Source of the DNA: JADLCX01 sp964630785
Lineage (GTDB): Bacteria; Planctomycetota; Phycisphaerae; Phycisphaerales; UBA1924
Assembly: GCA_964630785.1 (NCBI GenBank)
Contig: CAZVZG010000002.1
Span: 62,001 to 126,000 of the forward strand
Direction: 5' to 3'
Length of the DNA: 64,000 bases
Below, piece after piece: positions 36,529 through 47,749 of this stretch. The translations under genes were made by a program, and so were the position numbers. The notes beneath the pieces are model-generated. The model ran no database searches and was not told the DNA's origin. It saw only the letters and a program-made list of their open reading frames with translations. How positions within the stretch are numbered: the first letter of the stretch is position 1; each line of letters begins with the position of its first letter.

Positions 36529-37515
36529 ATGGAGCGAGCGGAGTGCCGCCCGTGGGGTCGCGGTTGGTGGGTGATCGTCGGCATCGCGCTGATGACGGCG
36601 GCATCCTCGCGGGCATCCGCGCGGGAGCCGGTCGAGCTTCGCTACAAGTACCGAGAGGGCGACATCATCAAGCAGCGGGTGAGCACCGAGCAGAAGGACG
36701 TCGTCACGGGCGGGCCTCTGGCCGGAACCAAGTACGCCGATTCCCGGATCATGGAGGTCAGGATGACCGTCCGCGACGTGGCGCCCACGGGCACCGCGAC
36801 CATCGAGGCCGTGGTCGAGCGACTGCGGATGGATATGGAGGGACCGTGGGCCGGCAAACTGTCCTACGACTCTTCCAAGCCGGACGCGGACCGGAGTGCC
36901 CATCCGCTCGCCGCGTCGCTGGGCGCCATGGTGGATGAGCCGTTTGTCTTGGTTATGGACGAGACGGGCGCGATCACCGATGTTCGCGAACTGGAGAAGA
37001 TCACGGCCAAGATCGCGAGGGGCGGGGGCGGCCGGCGAAATCCCGCCGGCGGCACCGATCGGGCGTTCGGGCCCGACATGATACGGACCATGTTCGCGCT
37101 CGGCGCGGTGCTTCCCCGAGCGGCCGTGAGCGTGGGCGGCGATTGGAATGCCGACTCGGAGGTCGAGTTGCCCATGCTCGGCGCCGTTCGGTTGCGCACG
37201 GTCTCGGTGCTCAAAGGCGTGCGAGAGATCGACGCGAGCCGGGTTGCCGAAGTCGAGACGTCCGGGACGCTCGAACTCGGCCCACCCGAGCCGAACGGCG
37301 CATCGGGTCCGAAGAGGCCGCGACCGGCGATCAAGCAGGGCAGCGTCGCACTCAAAGTGTGGTTCGATGTGGGCAAGGGTCGGCTCATCAAGGCGGTGTC
37401 CACGCGGGAGGCTCAGTTTTCGATTACGCTGGACGACGGCGATCGGCGCCTGACCACGGCGCAATCGCGGACGGTGAAGGCGACCGTGGAAGACATCACC
37501 GACAGGCGCGATTGA
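36529..37515 (+). CDS. Exported protein of unknown function (DUF6263-like)
   Basis: The protein is 328 aa. The ATG at 36529 is preferred over earlier in-frame starts because GGAGGAGG lies 5-6 bases upstream and a signal peptide follows (WWVIVGIALMTAASSRASA). The mature protein begins VELRYKYREGDIIKQRVSTEQ and has beta-strands with GTATIEAVVERLRMDME and DGDRRLTTAQSRTVKATVED. The opening resembles the DUF6263-type proteins of planctomycetes, but this is recall of a pattern and not certain. No catalytic motif. It may be co-transcribed with the AsmA-like gene 144 bp upstream. Confidence 0.6.
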   Translation: MERAECRPWGRGWWVIVGIALMTAASSRASAREPVELRYKYREGDIIKQRVSTEQKDVVTGGPLAGTKYADSRIMEVRMTVRDVAPTGTATIEAVVERLRMDMEGPWAGKLSYDSSKPDADRSAHPLAASLGAMVDEPFVLVMDETGAITDVRELEKITAKIARGGGGRRNPAGGTDRAFGPDMIRTMFALGAVLPRAAVSVGGDWNADSEVELPMLGAVRLRTVSVLKGVREIDASRVAEVETSGTLELGPPEPNGASGPKRPRPAIKQGSVALKVWFDVGKGRLIKAVSTREAQFSITLDDGDRRLTTAQSRTVKATVEDITDRRD

Positions 37516-37596
37516 CCCGGCGCTCGGCCGGGTGAACCGGACCGTGATTCATTTGTCGAGCGCCCGAGCAAGTTTGTCCGCAGGACTATCCGCCGC

Positions 37597-38370
37597 GTGA
37601 GCCTCTCCGTCGCCATTGTGTGCAAGGACAACGCCGCGACGATCGCGCGCACGCTCGAATCCGTCCGCGGCGTGGCCGACGAGGTGGTCGCGCTCGACTC
37701 GGGCTCGACGGATGAAACCATCCCGATGCTGCGGGAGGCGGGGGCGAGGGTGATCTCCGGGCCGTGGCTCGGGCACGTCAAGACCAAGCAGCAGGCGCTG
37801 GAAGCCTGTGCCTGCGACTGGGTGCTGTGCCTGGATAGCGATGAATCGTTGGAGCCGGAGTTGGCCGGCGCTGTGCGCGCGGCCGTGGGGGCCGGTGGGA
37901 CATCGCCGGGCGGCTACGAGATCAACCGGCGGACCTACTACCGGGGTCGGCCTCTGCGGCACGTGTGGCAACCGGAGTGGCGGCTGCGGCTGGTGCGGCG
38001 CGGGGCGGCGGCGTGGGGCGGGCACGACCCGCACGACGTGCTGAGCCTGCTGCCGGGGGCGGGGCGGACGGCGAGGCTGACGGGGGGGGGCGTGCTGCGG
38101 CACGATTCGTTCCCGACGTTTACCGAGCACATGCGCAAGCAGTGGTACCACGCGACGACGATGGCCGCGAGCCTTCACGGGGCGGGGGTGCGGGGCTCGT
38201 ACCTGAGCCTGCTGGCGTCGCCGCCGGGGGCGTTTGTCAAGCAGTTGGTGCTCAAGCGGGGGTTTCTGGATGGGTATCCCGGCTGGCTGGCGGGGGCGAG
38301 CGCGGCGTGCGCGGCGCTGGTCAAGCACGCGGCGCTGATTGAGATGGATCGGAACGAACCCCGAGCGTGA
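37597..38370 (+). CDS. Family 2 glycosyltransferase (WaaE/KdtX-like)
   Basis: The protein is 257 aa, beginning at a GTG (37597). The GT-A fold is clear: SVAIVCKDNAATIARTLESV, EVVALDSGSTDET, the catalytic region LCLDSDES, and then RRTYYRGRPLRHVWQPEWRLRL. The HDPHDVL stretch and the conserved RHDSFPTFTEHMRKQWYHA are typical of the LPS-core beta-glucosyltransferase-like subgroup (WaaE). A hydrophobic C-terminal part follows. It probably adds a sugar to a surface glycolipid or polysaccharide. The last residues (NEPRA) and stop are formed by a dispersed repeat (38353-38379). Confidence 0.85.
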   Translation: MSLSVAIVCKDNAATIARTLESVRGVADEVVALDSGSTDETIPMLREAGARVISGPWLGHVKTKQQALEACACDWVLCLDSDESLEPELAGAVRAAVGAGGTSPGGYEINRRTYYRGRPLRHVWQPEWRLRLVRRGAAAWGGHDPHDVLSLLPGAGRTARLTGGGVLRHDSFPTFTEHMRKQWYHATTMAASLHGAGVRGSYLSLLASPPGAFVKQLVLKRGFLDGYPGWLAGASAACAALVKHAALIEMDRNEPRA

Positions 38371-38379
38371 GCGAGCGGG
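38353..38379 (+). repeat. 27-bp dispersed repeat, copy 1
   Basis: It matches 25 of 27 bases at 39121-39147. It overlaps the 3' end and stop codon of the glycosyltransferase gene. The core is AACGAACCCYGAGCGTGAGC. Confidence 0.7.
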
Positions 38380-38471
38380 GACGCGTGCCGCGGAGCCGGG
38401 GCGAGGGCGGCGCCCGGGCGCCGGAGATCGGTCGGACCAACTATGATCGGTGTGGAGTTCGGAACCGAAGC

Positions 38472-38774
38472 GTGCAGATCAACGGCGTGGACATCCCCGA
38501 AGCCAGGATTGCGGAGTTTTGCCGTCGGCACGGCATCAATCGCCTGTCGCTGTTCGGGTCGATCCTCGGCGATGATTTTCGTCCCGAGAGCGATATCGAC
38601 GTGCTTGCGGAGTTTCCGAGTCAAGCGAAGGTGAGCCTATTTGACCTGGGCGGCATGTTGATGGAGTTGCGGGAGATTTTTCGGCGAGACGTCGATCTCA
38701 AGACCCCGGGGTTCCTCTCCGAGCGGGTTCGGGACGGCGTGTTGCGCGGCGCCAGGGTGCTTTATGCCGCGTAG
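38472..38774 (+). CDS. mntA: MntA-type nucleotidyltransferase antitoxin
   Basis: The protein is about 100 aa with a GTG start at 38472 (MQINGVDIPEARIAEF); longer in-frame starts exist at 38367 but lead through repeat-derived sequence. The minimal nucleotidyltransferase motif GSx10DxD is intact (Gly29, Ser30, Asp41, Asp43), and the third acidic residue lies in RDVDLKTPGF. MntA proteins neutralise HepT by adding AMP groups to a Tyr near the toxin active site. The toxin start codon lies inside the antitoxin's last codons (YAA stop), an 11-bp overlap that couples translation. Confidence 0.85.
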   Translation: MQINGVDIPEARIAEFCRRHGINRLSLFGSILGDDFRPESDIDVLAEFPSQAKVSLFDLGGMLMELREIFRRDVDLKTPGFLSERVRDGVLRGARVLYAA

Positions 38775-39132
38775 AGCGCGGGAGGGCACTGACCACGAAC
38801 GGCTCAGGCACATGCTTGCCGCCGCCATAGAGGCGCTGGTCTACTCCCGGGGCAAATCGCGTGCGGACATGTCCGACCCGGCGCTGGCCCGTCTGCTGCG
38901 AAGCTGCCTTCAGGACATCGGCGAGGCGGCCGCGCGTGTGACGGACGCGACCCGAGCACGCGTGCCGGGGGTTCCGTGGCCAAAGATGGTCGGTATGCGG
39001 CACATCCTTGTGCATGCGTACTTCAGCGTGGACCTCGATGTTGTGTGGCGGGTCACCGAATCTGACTTGCCGGCGTTGGTCGCGGCGTTGGAGGAAGCGC
39101 TCGGGGCGTGGCCAGTTGACAACGAACCCTGA
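38764..39132 (+). CDS. hepT: HepT-type HEPN ribonuclease toxin (DUF86)
   Basis: The protein is 122 aa. The Rx4HxY motif is visible as Arg79, His84 and Tyr86 in MRHILVHAYF, the catalytic site and AMPylated Tyr of HepT toxins. The helical bundle is otherwise typical (LRSCLQDIGEAAARV, WRVTESDLPALVAALEEAL). It is an RNase that would stop growth when not neutralised by MntA. It starts within the antitoxin gene. Its last codons (DNEP) come from the dispersed repeat at 39121-39147. Confidence 0.88.
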   Translation: MPRRAREGTDHERLRHMLAAAIEALVYSRGKSRADMSDPALARLLRSCLQDIGEAAARVTDATRARVPGVPWPKMVGMRHILVHAYFSVDLDVVWRVTESDLPALVAALEEALGAWPVDNEP

Positions 39133-39189
39133 GCGTGAGCGATCGGGCCGTGTGTCGAGCGGTCCGCTTGCTTGGGCTCGGGGTTCGTT
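39121..39189. repeat. Dispersed repeat copy 2 with inverted partner
   Basis: 39121-39147 is the direct copy of 38353-38379. At 39176-39189 lies GCTCGGGGTTCGTT, the reverse complement of the same core, with 13 of 14 bases pairing with 39121-39134. In RNA this forms a hairpin after the hepT stop and could act as a transcription end. Confidence 0.65.
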
Positions 39190-39238
39190 GGCGACGGCGA
39201 GTGAACTAGAATCCGCACGACCATCGGCGAGGTCAATC

Positions 39239-39547
39239 ATGCGATTGCACGACGTGAACATCCCGGCGGAAGAGTTGGCCGGATTCTGTCGCTCCAACGG
39301 TGTGTCCGGACTCTGGCTCTTTGGCTCGATCCTCCGTGCCGACTTCCGCCCCGAGAGCGACGTCGACGTGCTGGTGGAGTTTCTTCCGGGCCGCACGCCG
39401 GGGCTGTTTGCCTTTGTCGGGATGCAGCAGGAGTTGAAGCGGCTTTTCGGCGGCGGGCGTGAGGTTGATCTACGGACCCCCGCGGACCTTTCGCGGTACT
39501 TCCGCGATGCCGTGGTCGAGAGCGCGGAGCTGCAGTATGCCGCGTGA
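39239..39547 (+). CDS. Second MntA-type nucleotidyltransferase (orphan antitoxin)
   Basis: The protein is 102 aa from the ATG at 39239. The GSx10DxD motif is intact (Gly29, Ser30, Asp41, Asp43) and REVDLRTPADLSRYF supplies the third acidic residue. It is a paralogue of the MntA 770 bp upstream (both contain LFGSIL, DFRPESD and end YAA). The intact toxin expected downstream is missing; only a 26-codon relic remains (39537-39617). It may still act on the nearby HepT, or be on the way to loss. Confidence 0.85.
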   Translation: MRLHDVNIPAEELAGFCRSNGVSGLWLFGSILRADFRPESDVDVLVEFLPGRTPGLFAFVGMQQELKRLFGGGREVDLRTPADLSRYFRDAVVESAELQYAA

Positions 39548-39613
39548 TCGGACGCCGGGGCCGCCGAGCGACGAGGTGCGGCTGCGCCACATGCCCGACG
39601 CGGAACGAACTTC

Positions 39614-39617
<4 letters not shown>
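39537..39617 (+). pseudogene. Remnant of a HepT toxin gene (26 codons), fused in register to the kinase start
   Basis: An ATG inside the antitoxin's final codons (TATGCCGCGTGA, the same overlap as in the intact pair: TATGCCGCGTAG) opens a frame of 26 codons beginning MPRDRTPGPPSDEVRLRHM. The intact HepT begins MPRRAREGTDHERLRHM. The frame then ends in TGA, overlapping the ATG of the kinase gene (ATGA). The HEPN active site is absent. Either a truncated toxin or now a short leader peptide that couples translation to the kinase. Confidence 0.65.
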
Positions 39618-42496
<2,879 letters not shown>

Positions 42497-42518
42497 GCCG
42501 ATGTCTCGTGAGCGAGAG

Positions 42519-42540
42519 CCCTCCGCGCGAGCGGAGGGTT
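42519..42540 (+). terminator. Possible hairpin terminator after the PD40 kinase
   Basis: CCCTCCGC GCGA GCGGAGGG at 42519-42538, 22 bases after the kinase stop, followed by only TT. The T-tract is weak. Confidence 0.4.
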
Positions 42541-42748
42541 GAGCCACGGCAACGCCGCGGTTGACGCTTTGGTGCGGGATCAAGGTCGATCGGCGTGAGG
42601 ACCTGTCCCGCGCTCGGGCCGTTCCGCGGTGCGATTTTCGCGGATGGCGGCGTCTGGTTGGTGGGGACGTCAGGCCGCACGGCTGCCGTGATCGTGGGTC
42701 GCTCTCCAAGCTTGCGCTCGGGGCATCCTGGGGCGATCGGGTGGGTGG

Positions 42749-44365
42749 TTAGAGCAGACTCGCCGCGAGGCTGGCCAGTTCGCTGCGTTCGCTCTTGCTC
42801 AGCGAGACGTGGCCGACCAGCGGCAGGCCTTTCATCTTCTCGATGAGGTACGACAGGCCGTTGGACGACTGGTCGAGGTAGGGGTTGTCGATCTGCTGGA
42901 TGTCGCCGGTGAGCACGACCTTGGTCCCCTCGCCCACGCGGCTGACGATGGTCTTGATCTCGTGGGGCGTGAGGTTCTGGGCCTCGTCCACGATCATGAA
43001 CTGGTGTGGGATCGAGCGGCCGCGGATGTAGGTGAGCGGCTCGAGCACGAGCTTGCCGTCGGCCATGAGCTTGCGGATGCGTTGCTCGCTGGTCTGGCTG
43101 TCGGCGGCCTGCATGGGAGCGCCGCGCGTGCTCATGAGGTAGGTCAGGTTGTCGAAGATGGGCTGCATCCAGGCGGTGAGCTTCTCGTCCTTGTCGCCGG
43201 GGAGGTAGCCGATGTCGCGCCCCAGAGGCATGATCGGCCGGGCCACCAAGAGTTTTTCGTAGCGTTCCTCGTTGAAGGTCTTGGTCATGCCGGCCGCGAC
43301 GGCCAGCAGAGTCTTGCCCGTGCCGGCCGAGCCGAGCAGCGTGAGCAGGCGCACCTCGTCGTCGAGCAGCAGGTCCATCGCCATGGTCTGCTGCACGTTG
43401 CGCGGCATGATGCCGTAGGTCGGCTTGCGCGGGGCGTTGACGGGGATCAGGTGGTCGGTGTCGGCCAGCCGCCGGGCCAGGCCGGTGTGGCCCTCGTCGT
43501 CGGCGTCCCGCATGACGACGAACTCGTTGGCGATGAGCTCGCGCTGATAGGCGGTGCCATCGGCCGCGGTGGCGTCGAGCGCGCCAGCGTCCACCAGGCG
43601 CCGCACCGCGAGCATGCGCTCGCTGTAGAGTTCGTCGATCGTGGCGCCGTCGATCGTCGCGTGCAGGTAGCCGGAGTAGAGCCGCTCGGCGTCGACCTTC
43701 TGGTTCTCGAAGTCCTCGGTGCGGATGCCCAGAGCGTCGCTCTTGATCCTGGCGTTGAGGTCCTTGGAGACAAACACCACGCGAGCGCCGGAGCGGTGCA
43801 GGTCCCACGCCACGGCGATGATGCGGTTGTCGGGCGTGTCGAGCGCGATCATCGCGGGGCGCTCGTGGTCGGTGGCGTCGATGCGGATGTCGCCCGTCAG
43901 GGGCGCCACCCCCCCCCCGCCTCCGCCCGCGCCCTGGCCCGCCTTGGGCCCCTGCGCCGACGAGGCCTGACCGGCCACCGGGCTGAACTGGCCCCAGCGC
44001 ACGCCCTCGGTCAGCCGGCCCTGCGTGCGCAGGCGGTCGAGGTGGCGGATGCACTCGCGGGCGTTGCGCCCGATGTCGTCGTTCTGCCGCTTGAGCTTGT
44101 CGAGCTCCTCGATCACCGTGAACGGGATGACGACATGGTGCTCCTTGAACACGAACAGCGCGTTGGGGTTGTGCAGCAGGATGTTCGTGTCGAGCACGAA
44201 GTGCTTCACGCCCACGTTCTCGCTCGATCGCGACGGGGCGGACTCGGCGGGGCTCTGGCCGTTGCCGGGCCCGTCCGGACCGTGCGTCCTGCTCGTTGCA
44301 CGGCCGCCGGGGGCCTGGGGATGCTTGCTGGTCGAACGGCTGTCCTTGCTCTTCACTGAAGCCAT
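42749..44365 (-). CDS. PIN-PhoH fusion protein (PhoH2-like RNA helicase/RNase)
   Basis: The protein is 538 aa. A disordered N-terminus (1-50) is followed by a PIN nuclease domain (about 53-215, FVLDTNILLHNP with Asp59; later acidic residues EEL and DTPDN) and a PhoH ATPase domain (about 305-535) with Walker A GSAGTGKT (345-352) and the DEAQ-type Walker B in MIVDEAQNLTPHEIKT. PhoH2 proteins are ATP-driven RNA unwinding nucleases, some paired with a small antitoxin; no such partner is seen here. A poly-Gly loop (GAGGGGGGVAP) interrupts the PIN domain. It is probably a housekeeping RNA-processing factor. Confidence 0.93.
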   Translation of the reverse strand: MASVKSKDSRSTSKHPQAPGGRATSRTHGPDGPGNGQSPAESAPSRSSENVGVKHFVLDTNILLHNPNALFVFKEHHVVIPFTVIEELDKLKRQNDDIGRNARECIRHLDRLRTQGRLTEGVRWGQFSPVAGQASSAQGPKAGQGAGGGGGGVAPLTGDIRIDATDHERPAMIALDTPDNRIIAVAWDLHRSGARVVFVSKDLNARIKSDALGIRTEDFENQKVDAERLYSGYLHATIDGATIDELYSERMLAVRRLVDAGALDATAADGTAYQRELIANEFVVMRDADDEGHTGLARRLADTDHLIPVNAPRKPTYGIMPRNVQQTMAMDLLLDDEVRLLTLLGSAGTGKTLLAVAAGMTKTFNEERYEKLLVARPIMPLGRDIGYLPGDKDEKLTAWMQPIFDNLTYLMSTRGAPMQAADSQTSEQRIRKLMADGKLVLEPLTYIRGRSIPHQFMIVDEAQNLTPHEIKTIVSRVGEGTKVVLTGDIQQIDNPYLDQSSNGLSYLIEKMKGLPLVGHVSLSKSERSELASLAASLL

Positions 44366-44535
44366 GGGCTCGGGCGCACTCCTTCGGGCCCCCCACCGCG
44401 CGCATCGGCGGACGCGAACTTCGGGGCATCGGCCGGTTCCACCGGCGACTCAGAGCATAACCGGATACGGACGCTCACGCGAACGAACCTGAGCCGGGGG
44501 TTCGTCAGGGTGTGCCGGCGTGGCGCGCCCCCGCC

Positions 44536-45054
44536 TCAGCGGAACGCCGCCACCGACAGGATGACCGCGATCAGCGTGGCGAGGCTTGCCTTGATGATGG
44601 TGGCGACCAACCGGCCCGCGGCCGCGCCGGCGCCGATCTTGCCGCTCTGCTTCCAGGTCTTGGTTCCGCCGGCTCGTTCCAGGAGCAGGGCCCCCGCGCC
44701 CGCGCCCGCGGCGGCGCCGACGATCGTGCCCAGCGGTGGGATGAAGAAGGACCCGCCGATCGCCCCGACCACTCCGCCGACGACCGATCCGATGGCGCCG
44801 CGCCGCGTGCCGCCGGCCTTGGCCGCGCCCGCGGCGGAGGCGAGCAGCTCCGCGACTTCGGCCGCGATGCCGATGACGACGCAGGCGCCGAGGGTCCACC
44901 AAGAGAACATCGCCTCGCCGCGCTGGGCGATGGACCACCACTGCGCCAGCCCGGCGACGAGCACGGCGAACCAGATGCCCGGCAGGGTGAGCAGCGTGAG
45001 CGCGATGCCGCACAGGGAGCAGAGGCAGACCGTGATGGCGACAGTAACGCCCAT
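44536..45054 (-). CDS. DUF456 family membrane protein
   Basis: The protein is 172 aa from the ATG at 45054; no convincing ribosome site is visible. Three to four hydrophobic segments (GIALTLLTLPGIWFAVLVAGL, WWTLGACVVIGIAAEVAELL), then Gly-rich VGGVVGAIGGSFFIPPLGTI and a final helix. The sequence pattern (LPGIW early, GSFFIPPLGTIVGAAAG in the middle) fits DUF456, a family of small bacterial membrane proteins without known function. Confidence 0.82.
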   Translation of the reverse strand: MGVTVAITVCLCSLCGIALTLLTLPGIWFAVLVAGLAQWWSIAQRGEAMFSWWTLGACVVIGIAAEVAELLASAAGAAKAGGTRRGAIGSVVGGVVGAIGGSFFIPPLGTIVGAAAGAGAGALLLERAGGTKTWKQSGKIGAGAAAGRLVATIIKASLATLIAVILSVAAFR

Positions 45055-45102
45055 GGGCTGGGGATTATTGGGGATTGGGGAAGAGGGATTGCGGGGTGGT
45101 GC

Positions 45103-45153
45103 GGCTCGGCCGCGGGGCGCGGCCGACATTTGCTGGAAGCCAATTCCACGAGG
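45103..45153 (+). repeat. REP-like dispersed palindromic repeat, copy 2
   Basis: It shares GCTCGGCCGCGGGGCGCGGCCGACATT and the following TGCTGGAAGCCAA segment with the copy at 23328-23385. The first palindrome is perfect; the second is weaker here. It lies just before the stop of the next minus-strand gene. Confidence 0.6.
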
Positions 45154-45158
45154 GGCGA

Positions 45159-46067
45159 TCACGCCGCCGTTGGCTCTTCCGCGCCGTCGGTGTCGGGAAA
45201 CGCCGTCCGCTCCATCGCCAGCACCCAATCCTCGAGCGGCTGGTAGCGGAGCAGGTCGAGTCGGTATGTGCGCCCATCGTTGACGTGCATGACGACAAAG
45301 AACTTGTGCCACAGCCGCTTGTCGAGCTCGTTGAGCTCCGCCGGTGTGACCGTCTTGCCGTCGGGCATGGTGAGCGTCTGCGTGTCGGGCTGCCAGCGGT
45401 ATTTCTTCGACGCCGCCCGGGCCAGCGTCAGCAACATCCACGCGCCGCCGCCAAAGCCGATCACGACAAACACCCACTGCGTGAGCATGTCGAAGCCCGA
45501 GAGGGGCGTCACGGGGTTGTTCTTGTCGCTGGCGCTGCTGAGGAGTTTGAGCAGATCATCGGACGACATCGGCTGCTTTTCGACTTGGCCGGCCGCAAGC
45601 GCGTACGCCTCTCCGGTGCTCACGTCGAAGTAGTAGCGCTTCTGTGGCGATGTTCCGGCGGCCTTGGCGTCGAGCACCATCCGCGGCTCGGGGCGCAGGG
45701 CCCACATGCGGTTGAGCGAATCGAGCCAGGTCAGCCGCGTTTCTTCGACCTTGGCCGCGCGCCCGTCGGGGCTGTCCACCCTCGCCCGGGAGAGGATGTT
45801 CTGTTCCCGCGACTTGAGGTCGGCGTATGCCGCAACGGGGTCGGTCACCTTGAGCTTGCCGGGTGTGAGCGTGCCGGACTTGCTGGAGGCTTCGAGATAG
45901 TCCTTGAGGCGGCGGGCGGCGTCCATCTCGCCGCGCTTGGGGTAAAAGTAGAGCGCATCGCTCAGGCCCCAGCAGCCGAACCCGATCAGCAGCAGCAGGA
46001 AGAGCAGGGTCTTGATCAGCCAGTTGCGGCCGAGCCTGGTCGTTAGCGTGGCGTGCGTTTCGGGCAT
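45159..46067 (-). CDS. Membrane protein of unknown function
   Basis: The protein is 302 aa. There is one hydrophobic segment near the N-terminus (about 18-37, LIKTLLFLLLLIGFGCWGL) and one in the middle (about 197-215, FVVIGFGGGAWMLLTLA). Between them is a soluble region of about 160 residues with Arg/Lys-rich helices; the C-terminal part (KYRWQPDTQTLTMPDGKTVT, DKRLWHKFFVVMHVNDGRTY) looks like a PH-like beta domain but I cannot name it. It forms a minus-strand group with DUF456 and PhoH. Function unknown. Confidence 0.75.
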   Translation of the reverse strand: MPETHATLTTRLGRNWLIKTLLFLLLLIGFGCWGLSDALYFYPKRGEMDAARRLKDYLEASSKSGTLTPGKLKVTDPVAAYADLKSREQNILSRARVDSPDGRAAKVEETRLTWLDSLNRMWALRPEPRMVLDAKAAGTSPQKRYYFDVSTGEAYALAAGQVEKQPMSSDDLLKLLSSASDKNNPVTPLSGFDMLTQWVFVVIGFGGGAWMLLTLARAASKKYRWQPDTQTLTMPDGKTVTPAELNELDKRLWHKFFVVMHVNDGRTYRLDLLRYQPLEDWVLAMERTAFPDTDGAEEPTAA

Positions 46068-46232
46068 CCGAATCTCGCGGAAGGAGAAGGGGAGGGTGGC
46101 CGGTGAGTTTACCTTCCGGGGTATCGGCCGTTATCGGGTTCGACTTGGTGACGCCGCACCAACTGTTTGGGGGATGAAACGGGTGCGAGCACCCCCTCCC
46201 TCTGGGAGGGGGAGTCTCGCGTACGCTGGTTG

Positions 46233-47597
46233 GTGGCTCCGCCTCGTGTGGTGATTCTCGGTGGAGGCTTCGCCGGGCTGTGCGCGGCCAAGGCGCTGGC
46301 GCGTGCGCCGGTGGCGGTCACGCTGGTCGACCGGCGGAACCACCACCTCTTCCAGCCTTTGCTCTACCAGGTGGCGACGGCGTCGCTCTCGCCGGCGGAT
46401 ATCGCGACGCCGATTCGCAAGGTGCTCTCGCGACAGCGCCACACGACGGTGCTGCTGGGCGAGGCGGTGGCGATCGATGTCGCGGGGCGCGAAGTGGTGC
46501 TCAAGGACGGGCGGCTGCCGTTTGATTACCTCGTGGTCGCGTGCGGCGTGTCGCACTCGTACTTCGGGCACGATGAGTGGGAGCCGCTCGCGCCGGGGCT
46601 CAAGAGCATCGAGGACGCGACGGAGATCCGGCGGCGGTTCTTGCTGTGCTTCGAGGCCGCGGAGCGCGAGCCGGACCCGGAGGCGCGCCGGGCCAAGCTC
46701 ACGTTCGTGGTGGTGGGCGGCGGGCCGACGGGGGTGGAACTGGCCGGGGCGATGGCGGAGATCGCGCGGCGGTCCATCCCCAGGGACTTCCGCTCGATCG
46801 ACACACGGACGGCGCGGATCATCCTCGTCGAGGGTGAGGACCGGCTGCTGACCGCGTTCCCGCCCGAGCTCTCGGCGCGGGCCAAGCGCGACCTGGAGCG
46901 GCTGGGCGTTGAGGTGCGCACGGGGGCGCGCGTGACGGAGATTGATCGCGAGTGCGTGCGCGTGGGTGAAGAGCGGATCGGCGCCGAGTGCGTGCTCTGG
47001 GCCGCGGGCGTGAAGGCCGAAGGCCTGGTGCGCTGTCTGGGCGTCGAGCTCGACCGCAGCGGTCGCGTGAAAGTCGAGCCGGACCTGAGCGTGCCGGGGC
47101 ACCCGCGCATCTTCATCGCGGGCGACCTCGCGGCGGTGTCGGACGTCAAGACCGGCAAGCCCGTGCCGGGGGTGGCGCCGGCCGCGATGCAGATGGGGAG
47201 GCATGTCGGGCGGACGATCGCGCGCGAAGCGGCGGGGTCCGCGGCTGGCAAGCCCGCCGAACGGCGGCCGTTCCGCTACGTGGACAAGGGCCTGCTCGCG
47301 ACGATCGGTCGCGCCCGCGCTGTCGCCGACATCCACGGCCTGCACCTGCGCGGCCTGATCGCGTGGATGCTCTGGGCCGGAGTGCACATCTTCTTCCTCA
47401 TCGGCTTCAGCAACCGGATCATCGTGATGGTGCACTGGGCGTGGGAGTACCTGGTGTTCCAGCGGGGCGCGAGGTTGATCACGGGGCGGACCGAGCTGGG
47501 CCTGCGCGACATGTCGAAGCGAGGCGGGCACGGGAGCGGTGTGGTCGGTTCGGCGTCCGTTGGAGGGGGTTATCAGACACCCAACCCGCACAGATGA
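46233..47597 (+). CDS. ndh: Type II NADH dehydrogenase (NAD(P)/FAD-dependent oxidoreductase)
   Basis: The protein is about 454 aa. The start is uncertain: a GTG at 46233 gives MAPPRVVILGGGFAGL; a TTG at 46230 and a TTG at 46167 are in frame, and GGAGGGGGAG lies upstream at about 46205-46214. FAD-binding GGGFAGL, NADH-binding VVVGGGPTGVELAG and the second FAD motif RIFIAGDLA are intact. The C-terminal part LIAWMLWAGVHIFFLIGFSNR, then IIVMVHWAWEYLVF, is the membrane-attachment region typical of NDH-2. It passes electrons from NADH to quinone without pumping protons. A His/Gly/Ser-rich tail ends the protein. Confidence 0.93.
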   Translation: MAPPRVVILGGGFAGLCAAKALARAPVAVTLVDRRNHHLFQPLLYQVATASLSPADIATPIRKVLSRQRHTTVLLGEAVAIDVAGREVVLKDGRLPFDYLVVACGVSHSYFGHDEWEPLAPGLKSIEDATEIRRRFLLCFEAAEREPDPEARRAKLTFVVVGGGPTGVELAGAMAEIARRSIPRDFRSIDTRTARIILVEGEDRLLTAFPPELSARAKRDLERLGVEVRTGARVTEIDRECVRVGEERIGAECVLWAAGVKAEGLVRCLGVELDRSGRVKVEPDLSVPGHPRIFIAGDLAAVSDVKTGKPVPGVAPAAMQMGRHVGRTIAREAAGSAAGKPAERRPFRYVDKGLLATIGRARAVADIHGLHLRGLIAWMLWAGVHIFFLIGFSNRIIVMVHWAWEYLVFQRGARLITGRTELGLRDMSKRGGHGSGVVGSASVGGGYQTPNPHR

Positions 47598-47629
47598 GCG
47601 AACTGAGCGCGATTGCGTTTCGATCGGTA

Positions 47630-47658
47630 TTGACGGTGCGGAACCCGTCATGTACATT
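47630..47658 (+). promoter_or_regulatory. Putative sigma70-like promoter of the XDD4-like surface gene
   Basis: TTGACG (47630-47635) and TACATT (47653-47658) separated by 17 bases, about 90 bases upstream of the ATG at 47750. Matches to consensus 5/6 and 4/6. Confidence 0.45.
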
Positions 47659-47749
47659 TATCCCGGATTCGGGGCAATCGACGGGGGGCGCGTGGTGCGC
47701 CGTCATCGATTGGCCGGCTGACCCATATTCCGAGATCGGAGTTTGTGCC

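Noticed and set aside
46988..47749. In-frame upstream extension of the XDD4-like gene
   Set aside because: It overlaps the NDH-2 gene in another frame and has shadow composition; the signal peptide and ribosome site place the start at 47750.
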